Assembly: GCF_019711595.1 (NCBI RefSeq)
Contig: NZ_JAIGNR010000001.1
Coordinates: forward strand, 248,001-312,000
DNA: 64,000 nucleotides
DNA from: Qipengyuania sphaerica
GTDB taxonomy: Bacteria > Pseudomonadota > Alphaproteobacteria > Sphingomonadales > Sphingomonadaceae
Reading direction: 5' to 3'
Every line of letters starts with the position of its first letter. Position 1 is the first letter of the stretch. Of this stretch, positions 14,981-23,487 are shown piece by piece. The notes under the pieces are model-generated. The model was not told where the DNA came from. It saw only the letters and a program-made list of their open reading frames with translations, and searched no databases. A program made the translations under genes and the position numbers.

Positions 14981-16050
14981 CGCTTGACCTCCAGCGGCGC
15001 GGATAAGGTAACGGCGAGGTCGGGAGCATTCTCGGTGAGCCCAACCGATAGCCCGAGATCCAGCAACATCCGTCGGCTGGCGATCACCGATGCACCGAAG
15101 GAGACCGAGGCGGAGGTTCCGCCTGTGCCTTCGACGCGCTGCCCGGACAGGCGAACATCCTCGAAGAACTGCTGGTCGAAGCGTATCCGCAGCGACGTTT
15201 CGGGCGATGCTGCCAGATAGGTCGCTAGCGAATAACCCCAGCGATCACCCGGATCGATCCCACCCTCCGAAAAACGCGAGTCGTAGGAAACATGTCCGGC
15301 GAGGACGAGCGGATCGAGCCGCTGGCTAACCGAAAGCCCGGCGCCGATGCCGGGGAAACCTCCTCCTAGCAATCCTTCTCCGGCTTCCCTGTCGGCTGTA
15401 CCCAGATTGCCACTGACGCTCCCAATCACGCGCGGAGTGGACCGGTCGCGACCAGAAATGACGTGGCTGAGTCCAAGGGTTACATCACCGATAGCCGATG
15501 CATTGCGCTCGACATTGGCAACCGGGCTACCTGCCAGACTCAGCACGTCCTCGCGAAAGGCAAAGCGATAGGGAATGGAGACATCGAGCTGTGAATTGGC
15601 TGGCAGGCCAATGCGGGCGCCAAGGCGAGCTTGAAGAAAGGAATGGCGCTGTTCGCTCGAAACCACTTCGGGCACACCGCCGACCATGACCAGCAGCGGG
15701 TCGCTTCTTGCGTCGAAGGCGTAGCCGAACGAGGGCGTGATCTCGATCGAGCCAGGGGAGATCAGTGCCGTTCCTCCTTGGATCAGGGTCTTCTCAAGTG
15801 CCCGCTCGACGTCTGCTGGAATGGGTTCGGTCGGGAGCAAGGAGGGGGGGTGTCGCTCGGCCTGCTGCGTTACGAGCAGGAGGCGCTCCAGTCGCTCCAG
15901 CCTCGCGGAAAGTTGGGCGATGACTGCATCGCGCTGTGCAAGCATTTCGGCCAGATCGGCGTTCGCGCCGGGCTCGTCTTGTGCTCTCGCGGGTTGGGCC
16001 AAGCACAGCGCGACAACGAGAAGCGCTGAGAGTTCGCGCATTCTCCTCAT
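14977..16050 (-). CDS. Outer-membrane transporter-like barrel with N-terminal coiled coil
   Basis: A 357-residue protein with a signal peptide (ELSALLVVALCLAQPARAQ) and a leucine-rich coiled coil at about residues 32-66 (LAEMLAQRDAVIAQLSARLERLERLLLVTQQ). The beta-rich remainder is of the phenol-degradation MetA / 'transporter' barrel type (ALISPGSIEITPSFGYAFDARS, LGARIGLPANSQLDVSIPYRF, DLGLSVGLTENAPDLAVTLSAPLE). Such proteins sit in the outer membrane. It overlaps the C39 protease gene upstream and the second barrel downstream by ATGA junctions, so the three are co-translated. Two coiled-coil barrels beside a C39 protease is the notable arrangement. The substrate is unknown. Confidence 0.7.
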   Translation of the reverse strand: MRRMRELSALLVVALCLAQPARAQDEPGANADLAEMLAQRDAVIAQLSARLERLERLLLVTQQAERHPPSLLPTEPIPADVERALEKTLIQGGTALISPGSIEITPSFGYAFDARSDPLLVMVGGVPEVVSSEQRHSFLQARLGARIGLPANSQLDVSIPYRFAFREDVLSLAGSPVANVERNASAIGDVTLGLSHVISGRDRSTPRVIGSVSGNLGTADREAGEGLLGGGFPGIGAGLSVSQRLDPLVLAGHVSYDSRFSEGGIDPGDRWGYSLATYLAASPETSLRIRFDQQFFEDVRLSGQRVEGTGGTSASVSFGASVIASRRMLLDLGLSVGLTENAPDLAVTLSAPLEVKR

Positions 16051-16682
16051 GGCCGCACCATCGTGAAGGCGCGTTCGTCGAGTGCGAGTTCACCCTGGTG
16101 GGGCGCTTCGTTGTCGGCGAGACCATAAGGTCGGACGACAAAGCCAACTCTTCCCAATTGTGCGTTTTCGATCCAGGCTCGCTCAAAGCGGCTTGCCACA
16201 ATCGTCCGGTTGCCGAAGGCCGGATCGGCCAACAGGACTTCCTGTCCGATACGACCGCGATAGATCACGAAGTGGGGAAAGCCGGTGAGATTGACCGGCA
16301 CGATCACCGGTGCGCGTTTGTCGAGTTCAGTTAGCGACAATCCTCCAAGGCCGATGCCCTCATAGCCAAGTCGTCTGGCAACCCTGCGCAGGTCGAGTAA
16401 CGAGAAGCCATGCCGAGCGCGCACGATCCACGGGTGCTCAAGATATTCCGGCCGGTCGACAAGGAGCGCGGCCACTTCTCTTTCGGTAATGGCTTCTCCG
16501 TGCTGGTAGCGCAACAGAGTGGCGAGCGCCGCAGCGCCGCAACTCAGGTCCCATTGCTGTACTACAACGCCGGTTTGACGCAGTTCGACCAGTGAGCGGA
16601 CCGGTCCGGCGTCGGCATTTGCAGGTGAGCTCGCACCCAGGCTCAACAAAAAACCCGCCGCACCGGCAAGGTAACCCTGCAT
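16047..16682 (-). CDS. Periplasmic C39-family cysteine protease (FapD-like)
   Basis: A 211-residue precursor with a signal peptide (to about residue 23, ASSPANADA) and a stand-alone peptidase C39 domain, with no ABC transporter. The catalytic cysteine is in QQWDLSCGAAALATLLRY (C48), the histidine in GFPHFVIYRG, and the aspartate in LLADPAFGN; all three are present. The conserved lead glutamine of the oxyanion hole is Q42 or Q43. C39 enzymes cut after double-glycine-type leaders; the exported relatives, such as FapD, act in the periplasm. AAGGAG lies 8 nt upstream of the ATG. The neighbouring small exported protein carries a leader-like LTDEVLDQITAG motif and is the obvious candidate substrate. 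Confidence 0.85.
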   Translation of the reverse strand: MQGYLAGAAGFLLSLGASSPANADAGPVRSLVELRQTGVVVQQWDLSCGAAALATLLRYQHGEAITEREVAALLVDRPEYLEHPWIVRARHGFSLLDLRRVARRLGYEGIGLGGLSLTELDKRAPVIVPVNLTGFPHFVIYRGRIGQEVLLADPAFGNRTIVASRFERAWIENAQLGRVGFVVRPYGLADNEAPHQGELALDERAFTMVRP

Positions 16683-16705
16683 GGTCTCACTCCTTTTGTG
16701 AAATT

Positions 16706-16740
16706 GGCGCGGCTGGCCCGCAGAGGATTCAAGCCGCGCC
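16706..16740 (-). promoter_or_regulatory. Intercistronic stem-loop between exported peptide and C39 protease genes
   Basis: GGCGCGGCT (16706-16714) and AGCCGCGCC (16732-16740) form a perfect 9-bp stem with a 17-nt loop in the 77-bp gap. On the minus strand it is followed by AATTTCACAAAAGGAG, not a U-run, so it is not a classical terminator. It could protect or partly terminate the upstream transcript so that the small exported protein is made in excess. Confidence 0.5.
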
Positions 16741-16759
16741 CAAAGCGGTTCCGACTACC

Positions 16760-17140
16760 TTAGGGGCAGTCCACGCATTCGATCGGATTGTCGTTGCGAC
16801 CTGCTGCCCAAGGGCCTTCGAGCCCGGGGACTTGGCCACCCGAGCCTGTTTCCTTGCCAAACAGTTCGAATATCGCCGTCAGACTACGCCCAAATGTCGG
16901 GTGACACATACCGAGGTCGGTGCAGATGAACGTGTCTGCATCCTTGCCGGGATTGTCGATTCCTTCGAATTGGAGTTTGCCATTGGGCAGCAGTAGATCG
17001 CCCGCGGTGATCTGATCGAGCACCTCGTCAGTGAGAACCACCGGGGCCAACACGGCTTCGCCGCCCTGCGTCTCGCCGGTGTCTGCAAGAGCCGGACCCG
17101 CCATTGCCAAGGCGCCGGTCAGAATAAGCATCTTCTTCAT
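16760..17140 (-). CDS. Small Sec-exported protein with double-glycine-like motif
   Basis: A 126-residue precursor. MKKMLILTGALAMAGPALA is a Sec signal peptide cut before D20. Residues 36-47, LTDEVLDQITAG, match the L-S/T-x-x-E-L-x-x-I/V-x-G-G pattern of leaders recognised by C39 peptidases, with AG in place of GG. The remainder is glycine- and proline-rich with four cysteines (CTDLGMC and ECVDC). GGAGGA lies 8 nt before the ATG, and the first gene of the operon has the strongest ribosome site. It is the likely substrate of the C39 protease next to it. No known family was recognised, and it lacks the repeats of FapB/FapC. Confidence 0.7.
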   Translation of the reverse strand: MKKMLILTGALAMAGPALADTGETQGGEAVLAPVVLTDEVLDQITAGDLLLPNGKLQFEGIDNPGKDADTFICTDLGMCHPTFGRSLTAIFELFGKETGSGGQVPGLEGPWAAGRNDNPIECVDCP

Positions 17141-17264
17141 AGTTGAATCCTCCAAAAGGGTCTGAGTTTCCCTGCATCTTCTTCAGTCTCCCTCGGCGTT
17201 GAAATGAAACGCCGGGGTGATCGATGAAGAACACTGCAACTGTTGACGGAGGCGTGGTCAGGCG

Positions 17265-17281
17265 CATCATCAATTATGATG
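17265..17281. promoter_or_regulatory. Dyad in the divergent promoter region
   Basis: CATCAT-CAATT-ATGATG is a perfect 6-bp inverted repeat in the 214-bp space between the exported-protein operon (minus) and the LuxR/LAL regulator (plus). The rest of the space is AT-rich. It is a plausible operator for the divergent regulator, by position only. Confidence 0.4.
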
Positions 17282-17354
17282 AGGTGTTGTATTTATTTTG
17301 GTTTATCCTGCCATTCGACCTTCCAGTCGACCCGTCGCAGTATGAGGAGATGAG

Positions 17355-20252
17355 ATGATTTTGGGGCACGGTTTCGTCGGGCGCAGCGCGGAGTTCGACC
17401 AGTTCGAATCCTTGCTCGATGGGCTGAATGAGGGCTCCGGGGAAACGCTCGTTGTTTCCGGAAGCGCGGGAATTGGTAAAACGGCCCTCGTCAATCATTT
17501 CCGCCATCTGGCCGAGGATCGTGGGGCCATGACGTGCTGGGTCGGATTTCCCGAGCAATCCGATTGTCCTCCATTCTGGGGCTGGATCGAGGTTTGCCGT
17601 CAACTTGACGCGACTGGATGTGCACCGGAGGCCATGGCACTGGTGGACGCGATGACCCAAAGCGAGGTTCGTTCGACATCGCGTTCGCAGCCGCTGATAT
17701 TCGATCGCTTGCTGCGTCTCCTCAGGGAGGCGGCAGCATCGCACCCGCTCGCCCTGTTCTTCGACGATATCCAGTATTCCGACATCGCCTCGGCCAAGCT
17801 TCTTGATATCGTGGCCAGCGAGGTACGCCACCACCCGATCCTGATCGTCATCACCTTTCGCGATGGCGAAACGCAACCCTCCATTGGGCGCGGCCGACCA
17901 GCGCGTCAGTCGACGCTGGCCTTGCGGGCACAGCGTATGGTTTTGCGCGGGATGGACCAACTGGAATCCGCTCAATTCTGCCGCGAGCTGGCGTCATGGA
18001 CGCCCGAAGCACAGATAATAAGGCGCCTTCACCGTCAAACTGAAGGCAATCCACTGTTCCTCAGGCAGATCGTTCAATCGCTGCTCGACCAAGGACATAT
18101 TGCGGATGGCGTTGCGGTGTTGCCGGATCGGATAACCGTGCCCGAGGGCATCACCGAGGCGATCGCCATTCGACTCGAGCAAGTCAGCCACCGCTGTCAG
18201 CAGACACTCATGAATGCAGCCATACTAGGTCGGACCTTCGAGCAACTCGTGCTCATGCGGCTCGACACAGAGTTTCATCCCCGGCTTCTGGACGAGGCAG
18301 CAAAGTGCGGCCTTGCGCGCCCCACCGAAGCAGCACTTGGTCGCTGGGAATTCAATCACGCTCTGATCCGCGAGGTGCTGTATGATCGCTTGGCGCCCAT
18401 CCAGCGGCTGCGGGCCCACGCGGATGCCGCTGCGGCGATCGAAGCTGTCTATGGGTCCGAAAACCCGCATTCCCTATCCGCGCTCGCCTATCACGCGTTT
18501 GAAGGACAAATCTTCGTTGGGGCGCAAAGGGTCATTGAGCTTGCGCGCAAGGCCGCCAAACACGCGATGAGCGTTACAGCGTACGACGATGCTGCCGCGC
18601 AATTTCGATTGGCGCTTGAGTGCTTTTCGGTTCCGGGGATCGATAATGTGACAGGCAAGATCGATGTCGCACTCGAACTCGCCGAGGCCGAAAGGTCTGC
18701 CGGGGACAATCTCGCGGCAATCAGGACAGCCCGCGAAGCAGCTGGCTGGGCGCGGTCGTCGGGTGACTGGCCGCGGTTCGCTGCCGCGACTCTGCAGTAT
18801 GAAGCCGCACGATGGCAACCGGGACTGCCAAGCGAAGAATCCATCGAGCATCTTGAGCTGGCATTGAACCACGCCGAAGAGATTCCAGACGAGACCGTGG
18901 TACAGCTGCACTGCAGTCTCGCTCGCGCCATACAGTGGAGCGGTCGGTTAGAGGCTGCACGAGAGCAGGGGCTACGCGCCATCGAAATGGCGCGCGAGCT
19001 GGGTGACCAAGCCTTGCTATGCGATGCGCTCGACCAAGGTACCTGCGCCTTCAACACACTTCCCGGATCGGTCGATTTGCGCTTATCCGTGTGCCGCGAG
19101 GCCGTTGCGATTGCGCGTAAGCTCGAAGACAAATTCCGGCTTGCCACCATGCTGGTCGATTTCGGCTCCTGTTCGGCCCAAGTCGGTAACTTTGAAAGTC
19201 TGCGGGAGACACACCTCGAACTCAGGGGACTCGCACGAGAACTGGCGCAGCCCCACTTTCAGTATGTTTCGCAGCACTGGGAGACTACCTTGGCAATGCT
19301 GGAGGGCGATCTTGCGGAAGCCATTCGCTCCGCCTCGGCAGCTTTGGCAATCGGACGCAAGATCTCGGGCGCAAACGCCCAGGGTGTTTATGGGATGCAG
19401 ATGTTCCTGATTGAAAGAGAGCGCGGTGCGCTACAGCAGGTTGCAGGTCTCGCAAGAAGTCTCGGGAAAGATGCAGAACAGAACATCTGGCGCCCCGGAT
19501 ATATGCTCCTTCTCGCCGAAATCGATGAACTCGACGCGGCTCGTATCCAGCTAGACGATATTCTGAAGGGCGGTTTAAATGCCATTCCCAAGGATGATCT
19601 GTTCATACTCACCCTCGCGTTTATGGCAGAAACGATCTGGCATACTCGGACCTCGGCTCCCTGCGAGCATATCTTTTCCATGATGGAGGCGGAATCCGGC
19701 AACGCGATCATCTCCGGACCCGCTTCGCTCTGCTTTGGACCGGTCGATCGGGCCCTGGGGCAATTGCTCGCGAGCATGGGGAGATTTGCCGACGCGAAAG
19801 AATTGTTCGAACGAGCATTGCAGCAAGCCGAGAGCTGGGACAGCAAGCCAATGATATTGAGGGTTGCATGTGATTATTGCGATGTCTTGCTGGTCGAGGG
19901 GACACCTACAGGCATCAAGCGTGCGAGAGACCTGGAAGCCAAGTTTGCAGGCCTAGCGCACTCGGCCGGCATGGCCTCTCTCGTCAACCGCTTTACCCGA
20001 ATTTCGGCTACGCTGCGAAAATTGGGTTGCTCGCACGGGTTTGACGAATTGACGGCGAGAGAAGTTGAGGTTTTGCGCGAAATCGCTGCCGGTGCCAGCA
20101 ATGCGGAGATCTCTCGAAATCTTGGTATCACCCTGCCGACCGTAGCGACACACGTCCGTAACATCCTGGGTAAGACAGAAAGCAAGAACCGTACTGCCGC
20201 GGCGGCGTATGCGCGACATGTGGGCCTCGCTGGCTTTGACGCCGACCGATAA
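17355..20252 (+). CDS. LAL-type LuxR-family regulator with AAA/NACHT-like ATPase
   Basis: A 965-residue multidomain regulator. The N-terminal ATPase has Walker A GSAGIGKTALV (about residues 36-46) and a Walker B LALFFDDIQYSD (about 138). A winged helix and long helical TPR-like repeats of about 500 residues follow. The C-terminus is a LuxR/GerE helix-turn-helix (FDELTAREVEVLREIAAGASNAEISRNLGITLPTVATHVRNIL, about 895-945). Proteins of this MalT/LAL layout bind a ligand, oligomerise with ATP and activate transcription. GAGGAG precedes the ATG. It is divergent to the C39/barrel operon and 16 bp before a DUF4242 gene, so both are likely targets or partners. The inducer is unknown. Confidence 0.88.
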   Translation: MILGHGFVGRSAEFDQFESLLDGLNEGSGETLVVSGSAGIGKTALVNHFRHLAEDRGAMTCWVGFPEQSDCPPFWGWIEVCRQLDATGCAPEAMALVDAMTQSEVRSTSRSQPLIFDRLLRLLREAAASHPLALFFDDIQYSDIASAKLLDIVASEVRHHPILIVITFRDGETQPSIGRGRPARQSTLALRAQRMVLRGMDQLESAQFCRELASWTPEAQIIRRLHRQTEGNPLFLRQIVQSLLDQGHIADGVAVLPDRITVPEGITEAIAIRLEQVSHRCQQTLMNAAILGRTFEQLVLMRLDTEFHPRLLDEAAKCGLARPTEAALGRWEFNHALIREVLYDRLAPIQRLRAHADAAAAIEAVYGSENPHSLSALAYHAFEGQIFVGAQRVIELARKAAKHAMSVTAYDDAAAQFRLALECFSVPGIDNVTGKIDVALELAEAERSAGDNLAAIRTAREAAGWARSSGDWPRFAAATLQYEAARWQPGLPSEESIEHLELALNHAEEIPDETVVQLHCSLARAIQWSGRLEAAREQGLRAIEMARELGDQALLCDALDQGTCAFNTLPGSVDLRLSVCREAVAIARKLEDKFRLATMLVDFGSCSAQVGNFESLRETHLELRGLARELAQPHFQYVSQHWETTLAMLEGDLAEAIRSASAALAIGRKISGANAQGVYGMQMFLIERERGALQQVAGLARSLGKDAEQNIWRPGYMLLLAEIDELDAARIQLDDILKGGLNAIPKDDLFILTLAFMAETIWHTRTSAPCEHIFSMMEAESGNAIISGPASLCFGPVDRALGQLLASMGRFADAKELFERALQQAESWDSKPMILRVACDYCDVLLVEGTPTGIKRARDLEAKFAGLAHSAGMASLVNRFTRISATLRKLGCSHGFDELTAREVEVLREIAAGASNAEISRNLGITLPTVATHVRNILGKTESKNRTAAAAYARHVGLAGFDADR

Positions 20253-20268
20253 AAGAAAGGACCAAGTA

Positions 20269-20526
20269 ATGCCCTTGTTTCTAATTGAAAGGCAATTCGC
20301 CGAGAAACTGGAAATTACGCCCGAAGGCGTGGAGGCGATCGGCGGGATCAACGAACAGGCGGGAGTTCAATGGTTGTATTCCTTCCTGAATGCTGACCAG
20401 ACAAAGACCTACTGTCTTTACGAGGCAAGAAATCCCGACGACATCCGCAGAGCGGCCGAAATGGCGGGCATTCCGGCAGACAAGATCGTCGAGGTGTCCA
20501 AAATCGATCCCCATTCGGCGAAATAA
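20269..20526 (+). CDS. DUF4242 (nickel-binding-like) protein
   Basis: An 85-residue ferredoxin-like-fold protein of the DUF4242/SCO4226 type. The pattern LIERQFAEKLEITPEGVEAIGGINEQAGVQWLYSFLNADQTKTYCLYEARNPDDIRRAAEMAGIPADKIVEVSKIDP matches the family's strand-helix-strand pair and the conserved KTYCLYEA. One characterised Streptomyces member binds nickel; here the activity is not known. AAGGA lies before the ATG at 20269. It follows the LAL regulator by 16 bp and is almost certainly co-transcribed with it. Confidence 0.8.
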   Translation: MPLFLIERQFAEKLEITPEGVEAIGGINEQAGVQWLYSFLNADQTKTYCLYEARNPDDIRRAAEMAGIPADKIVEVSKIDPHSAK

Positions 20527-20910
20527 CAAATGCGCGTTTGACCCAAGCATTGATCGATCGGCGCAAGCTCCCCGCTCCGTCACAGGCTCCGTGACCGAAA
20601 CGTTTCGGAGGCTTCAGTACCCCAGTTGCGCCTTCCTCGATCCCGAAATTATGGCCTGACCGCTCCATGGGTAGGGGATAGCTACGTCGACCGGAGACAA
20701 GTTGCGATTTGACGGACAGCACCACGACTACGCTTCCTTTACAATCTTTCGCGTATAAGTGACGCGTGCAGACTGTCCTGCAGCGATCCAGGATGTAGCC
20801 TGCCTAGGGAGACTGCCCGGCCGGCTTCGGACGGGCAGCCGCGCAGAGATTCACTGTGGGGCCCATCCGGGCGATGCAGGCTCGCCAAGGGTCGCAGGGA
20901 GGAACGCTGA
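20527..20910. other. Intergenic region upstream of the glycan cluster
   Basis: 384 bp without a convincing gene. It contains a palindromic GAAACGTTTC near 20597-20606 and a GC-rich stem-loop CTGCCCG/CGGGCAG (20813-20819 with 20832-20838) that has no U-run. A GGGAGG ribosome site precedes the GT-C gene. Promoter and leader functions are likely but unproven. Confidence 0.45.
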
Positions 20911-22446
20911 ATGTCTCTCAGAGGCAAGCGGGATGAGCGAGGTGCGGACCGGCTCGGCGGTCTGATCGTTATTCCCTTGATAGTGATACTTGTGGGCGTC
21001 CTGCTGCTTAGCCGGACATTCCTGAACCACGATGTGTCCTGGGTGCTTTACGGTTCGGGCGTATTGCTCGACGGTGGCTGGTTCGGCAGCGATATCGTGG
21101 CGGCCAACCCGCCACTAGTCTGGTGGATATATCATGTGCCGAATGCACTGGCCCGGTTGACCGGCCTCCCTGTCGAACACGCATTTCGTGCCTTCATTGT
21201 CGCTCTTGCCCTGTTTTCTCTCCTTGCCGCGGACCGGCTGCTGCGCGAAGGCGGTCATAACCGTATTTTTCGCTGCGGGATCCTCCTGCTTTGCGCACTT
21301 CTCTTCACACTGGGCGCGTATAGGGATTTCGGACAAAGGGAACATATCACCGCAATGCTTTCGCTGCCTTACCTGCTGGCAGCGGGCAGGCGTTATGACG
21401 GGGCGGTCCTCTCTGGCCGCTTCGCCTTTGCGATCGGAGTAGCCGCGGGGCTCGGGATCGCACTCAAGCCATATTTCGCGCTCGTCCCCCTCGTTGTCGA
21501 AGCAGCCTTGCTGTTGCGCCGACGCCAGCTTGCCTTGCTCTGGCGGCCCGAAGCGATCGGCGCGGTGCTGTCGGGTATTGTCTATGCTGCAGCAATCCTG
21601 CTTTTCGCACGAGAATGGCTGTTCGAAGCAGTACCGGACATTTCGAAGGTCTACTGGGCATTTGAACAAGCTTCCCCGGGCCATTGGCTCAGGATCACTC
21701 TCCAGTACCTATTACCCCTGGGTCTGGGCGGAGCGATGGCGTGGAGTTCGCGGCAAAACATCTCGGGCATGGCTCTCATTTGCCTGCTGGCAAGCGTGCC
21801 ATTCCTTCTGGCAGCCGTGATCCAGGCGAAATACTATTCGTACCACCTCTACCCTGCATTCACACTCGGATTGATTGCCAACGCATTGCTCTTGCGCAAT
21901 CTCGATCCTTCAAGGCAGCGGATACAGCGGGTTGTCGTGGCCTTCGCTCTTGCCATCAATCTTGTCACGCCCGTGCTGTGGCTTAAAGCGAGCCAGCCGG
22001 GAGGGCAGTTGTTCGAGCCCAAAGCCGAACTGACCGATTTCGTGAGGGATCACGTCGATCGCGAGGAAACCTACCTTGCCATTTCGACCCATCCGTACCC
22101 GGGCTTTCCGGTCAGTATCTATGCAGACCGCCGCTGGAGTTCGGCGAGCAACAGCCGGATATTCCTGCCCGCAGTCGTCAGGCTTCGCGAAGGCACGGAA
22201 AAGGATGCCGAGCTCCTTGCCTTTGCCGAGCAGAAAGAGCGCGCGGCCATGGCCCGCGATATCGCGGGAAAACCCGCGCTGGTGCTTGTCGATAAGGCCG
22301 AAATCCGCCACGCAATTGGTTCAAGCACGTTCGATTTCCTCGAATTCTACAATGAAGACGAGGATTTTCGCGAAGCGTGGAAGGACTACCGGCGCATAGA
22401 TTCGCCCAGCCCCGAATTCGAAGCCTATGTGCGACGCAGGAACTGA
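20911..22446 (+). CDS. GT-C-fold membrane glycosyltransferase (PMT/ArnT-like)
   Basis: A 511-residue integral membrane protein with about ten hydrophobic segments, beginning LIVIPLIVILVGVLLLSRTF. The first periplasmic loop holds NHDVSWVLYGSGVLLDGG, the acidic loop-1 motif of GT-C enzymes, and AANPPLVWWIYHVP follows. A soluble C-terminal part of about 120 residues is present. GT-C enzymes transfer sugars from lipid-linked donors outside the membrane. The ATG at 20911 follows GGGAGG. It is 3 bp from the GT2 gene, an operon pair that probably uses the polyprenyl-phosphate sugar made by its neighbour. Acceptor unknown. Confidence 0.75.
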   Translation: MSLRGKRDERGADRLGGLIVIPLIVILVGVLLLSRTFLNHDVSWVLYGSGVLLDGGWFGSDIVAANPPLVWWIYHVPNALARLTGLPVEHAFRAFIVALALFSLLAADRLLREGGHNRIFRCGILLLCALLFTLGAYRDFGQREHITAMLSLPYLLAAGRRYDGAVLSGRFAFAIGVAAGLGIALKPYFALVPLVVEAALLLRRRQLALLWRPEAIGAVLSGIVYAAAILLFAREWLFEAVPDISKVYWAFEQASPGHWLRITLQYLLPLGLGGAMAWSSRQNISGMALICLLASVPFLLAAVIQAKYYSYHLYPAFTLGLIANALLLRNLDPSRQRIQRVVVAFALAINLVTPVLWLKASQPGGQLFEPKAELTDFVRDHVDREETYLAISTHPYPGFPVSIYADRRWSSASNSRIFLPAVVRLREGTEKDAELLAFAEQKERAAMARDIAGKPALVLVDKAEIRHAIGSSTFDFLEFYNEDEDFREAWKDYRRIDSPSPEFEAYVRRRN

Positions 22447-22449
22447 TCG

Positions 22450-23487
22450 ATGATCGCAGCCACCAAGCCGGACCTTTCAGCGCATCACATCGCCGTGGTC
22501 ATCCCGTGTTTTCGCGCCGGCAGGACCATTGCCCGAGTGGTATCCGCCGTGCCGTCCGAAATCGGCACGATCGTCCTCGTCGATGACCGGAGCGATGACG
22601 GGCAGGCAGAGGTTTTTCAGCAGCTGGCGAAAGCCGATCCGCGCATTGCGATCGTTACCAACGAGAAGAACCTCGGCGTAGGCGGTGCGACGGTAGCCGG
22701 TTATCGAAAGGCCCTGGAACTGGGCGCGGAAGCAATGGTGAAGATCGACAGCGACGGGCAGATGGATCCGTTCTTCGCCCCGCGCCTCGCAGAGCCGATA
22801 CTCGCGGGCCATGCGGACTATGTGAAGGGTAACCGCTTCTTCGATATCGAGAGCGTCCGCGCAATGCCGGTCATGCGGCTGGTAGGCAATGCGGGCCTGA
22901 CCTTTTTCTCGCGCCTTTCCTCGGGATATTGGAACCTGTCCGATCCGACCAACGGGTTCACCGCCATCAGCGCCGAAGCGGTACGCATCCTGCCGCTAGG
23001 CAAGCTGCACCAGCGCTACTTCTTTGAATCCGACATGCTGTTCCGTCTCAACACCTTCGGGGCGCTGGTCGTCGACCAGCCGATGGAAGCGATCTACGGC
23101 GAAGAGCAGAGCAATTTGAGCGTCACGCATTCGTTGCTGACATTTCCGCTGCTGCACCTGCGCAATTTCTTCAAGCGGGTGGTCTACAACTACCTCCTGC
23201 GCAATTTCGACGTCGCTTCTCTGAGCCTTTTGGCAGGATTGGTCCTGCTCACATTCGGGCTCGTCTTCGGGATCGCCGAATGGATCGAAAGCTCGCGCAC
23301 CGGAATGCCCGCGACCACCGGCACCGTGATGCTCAGCGTCACCCCGGTTCTGGTCGGCTTCCAGCTGCTGCTGTCATTCCTGCATTACGACATATCGAAG
23401 AGTCCGAACGAGACTATGAACTCGCGCGCGGGCAGCTTGACGGTACTGGCGAAGCGGGACCGGGAGCGGCTCGCCGAGCCGGACTAG
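22450..23487 (+). CDS. Family 2 glycosyltransferase (polyprenyl-phosphate sugar synthase-like)
   Basis: A 345-residue GT-A enzyme resembling dolichol-/undecaprenyl-phosphate sugar transferases. The Rossmann start HHIAVVIPCFRAGRTIARVVSAVP is followed by VLVDDRSDDGQ, NLGVGGATVAGYRKAL, and the metal-binding IDSDGQMDP (D-x-D type). Two C-terminal membrane helices follow (SLLAGLVLLTFGLVFGIAEW and TVMLSVTPVLVGFQLLLSFL). It should load a sugar on a lipid phosphate that the upstream GT-C enzyme then uses. Start 3 bp after the GT-C stop. The stop overlaps that of the convergent flippase-like gene by 4 bp (CTAG). Confidence 0.85.
   Translation: MIAATKPDLSAHHIAVVIPCFRAGRTIARVVSAVPSEIGTIVLVDDRSDDGQAEVFQQLAKADPRIAIVTNEKNLGVGGATVAGYRKALELGAEAMVKIDSDGQMDPFFAPRLAEPILAGHADYVKGNRFFDIESVRAMPVMRLVGNAGLTFFSRLSSGYWNLSDPTNGFTAISAEAVRILPLGKLHQRYFFESDMLFRLNTFGALVVDQPMEAIYGEEQSNLSVTHSLLTFPLLHLRNFFKRVVYNYLLRNFDVASLSLLAGLVLLTFGLVFGIAEWIESSRTGMPATTGTVMLSVTPVLVGFQLLLSFLHYDISKSPNETMNSRAGSLTVLAKRDRERLAEPD

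Noticed and set aside
13496-17140. A classic ABC-type bacteriocin exporter
   Set aside because: The C39 domain stands alone with a Sec signal peptide and no transporter domains follow, so the peptidase is not part of a bacteriocin ABC exporter.
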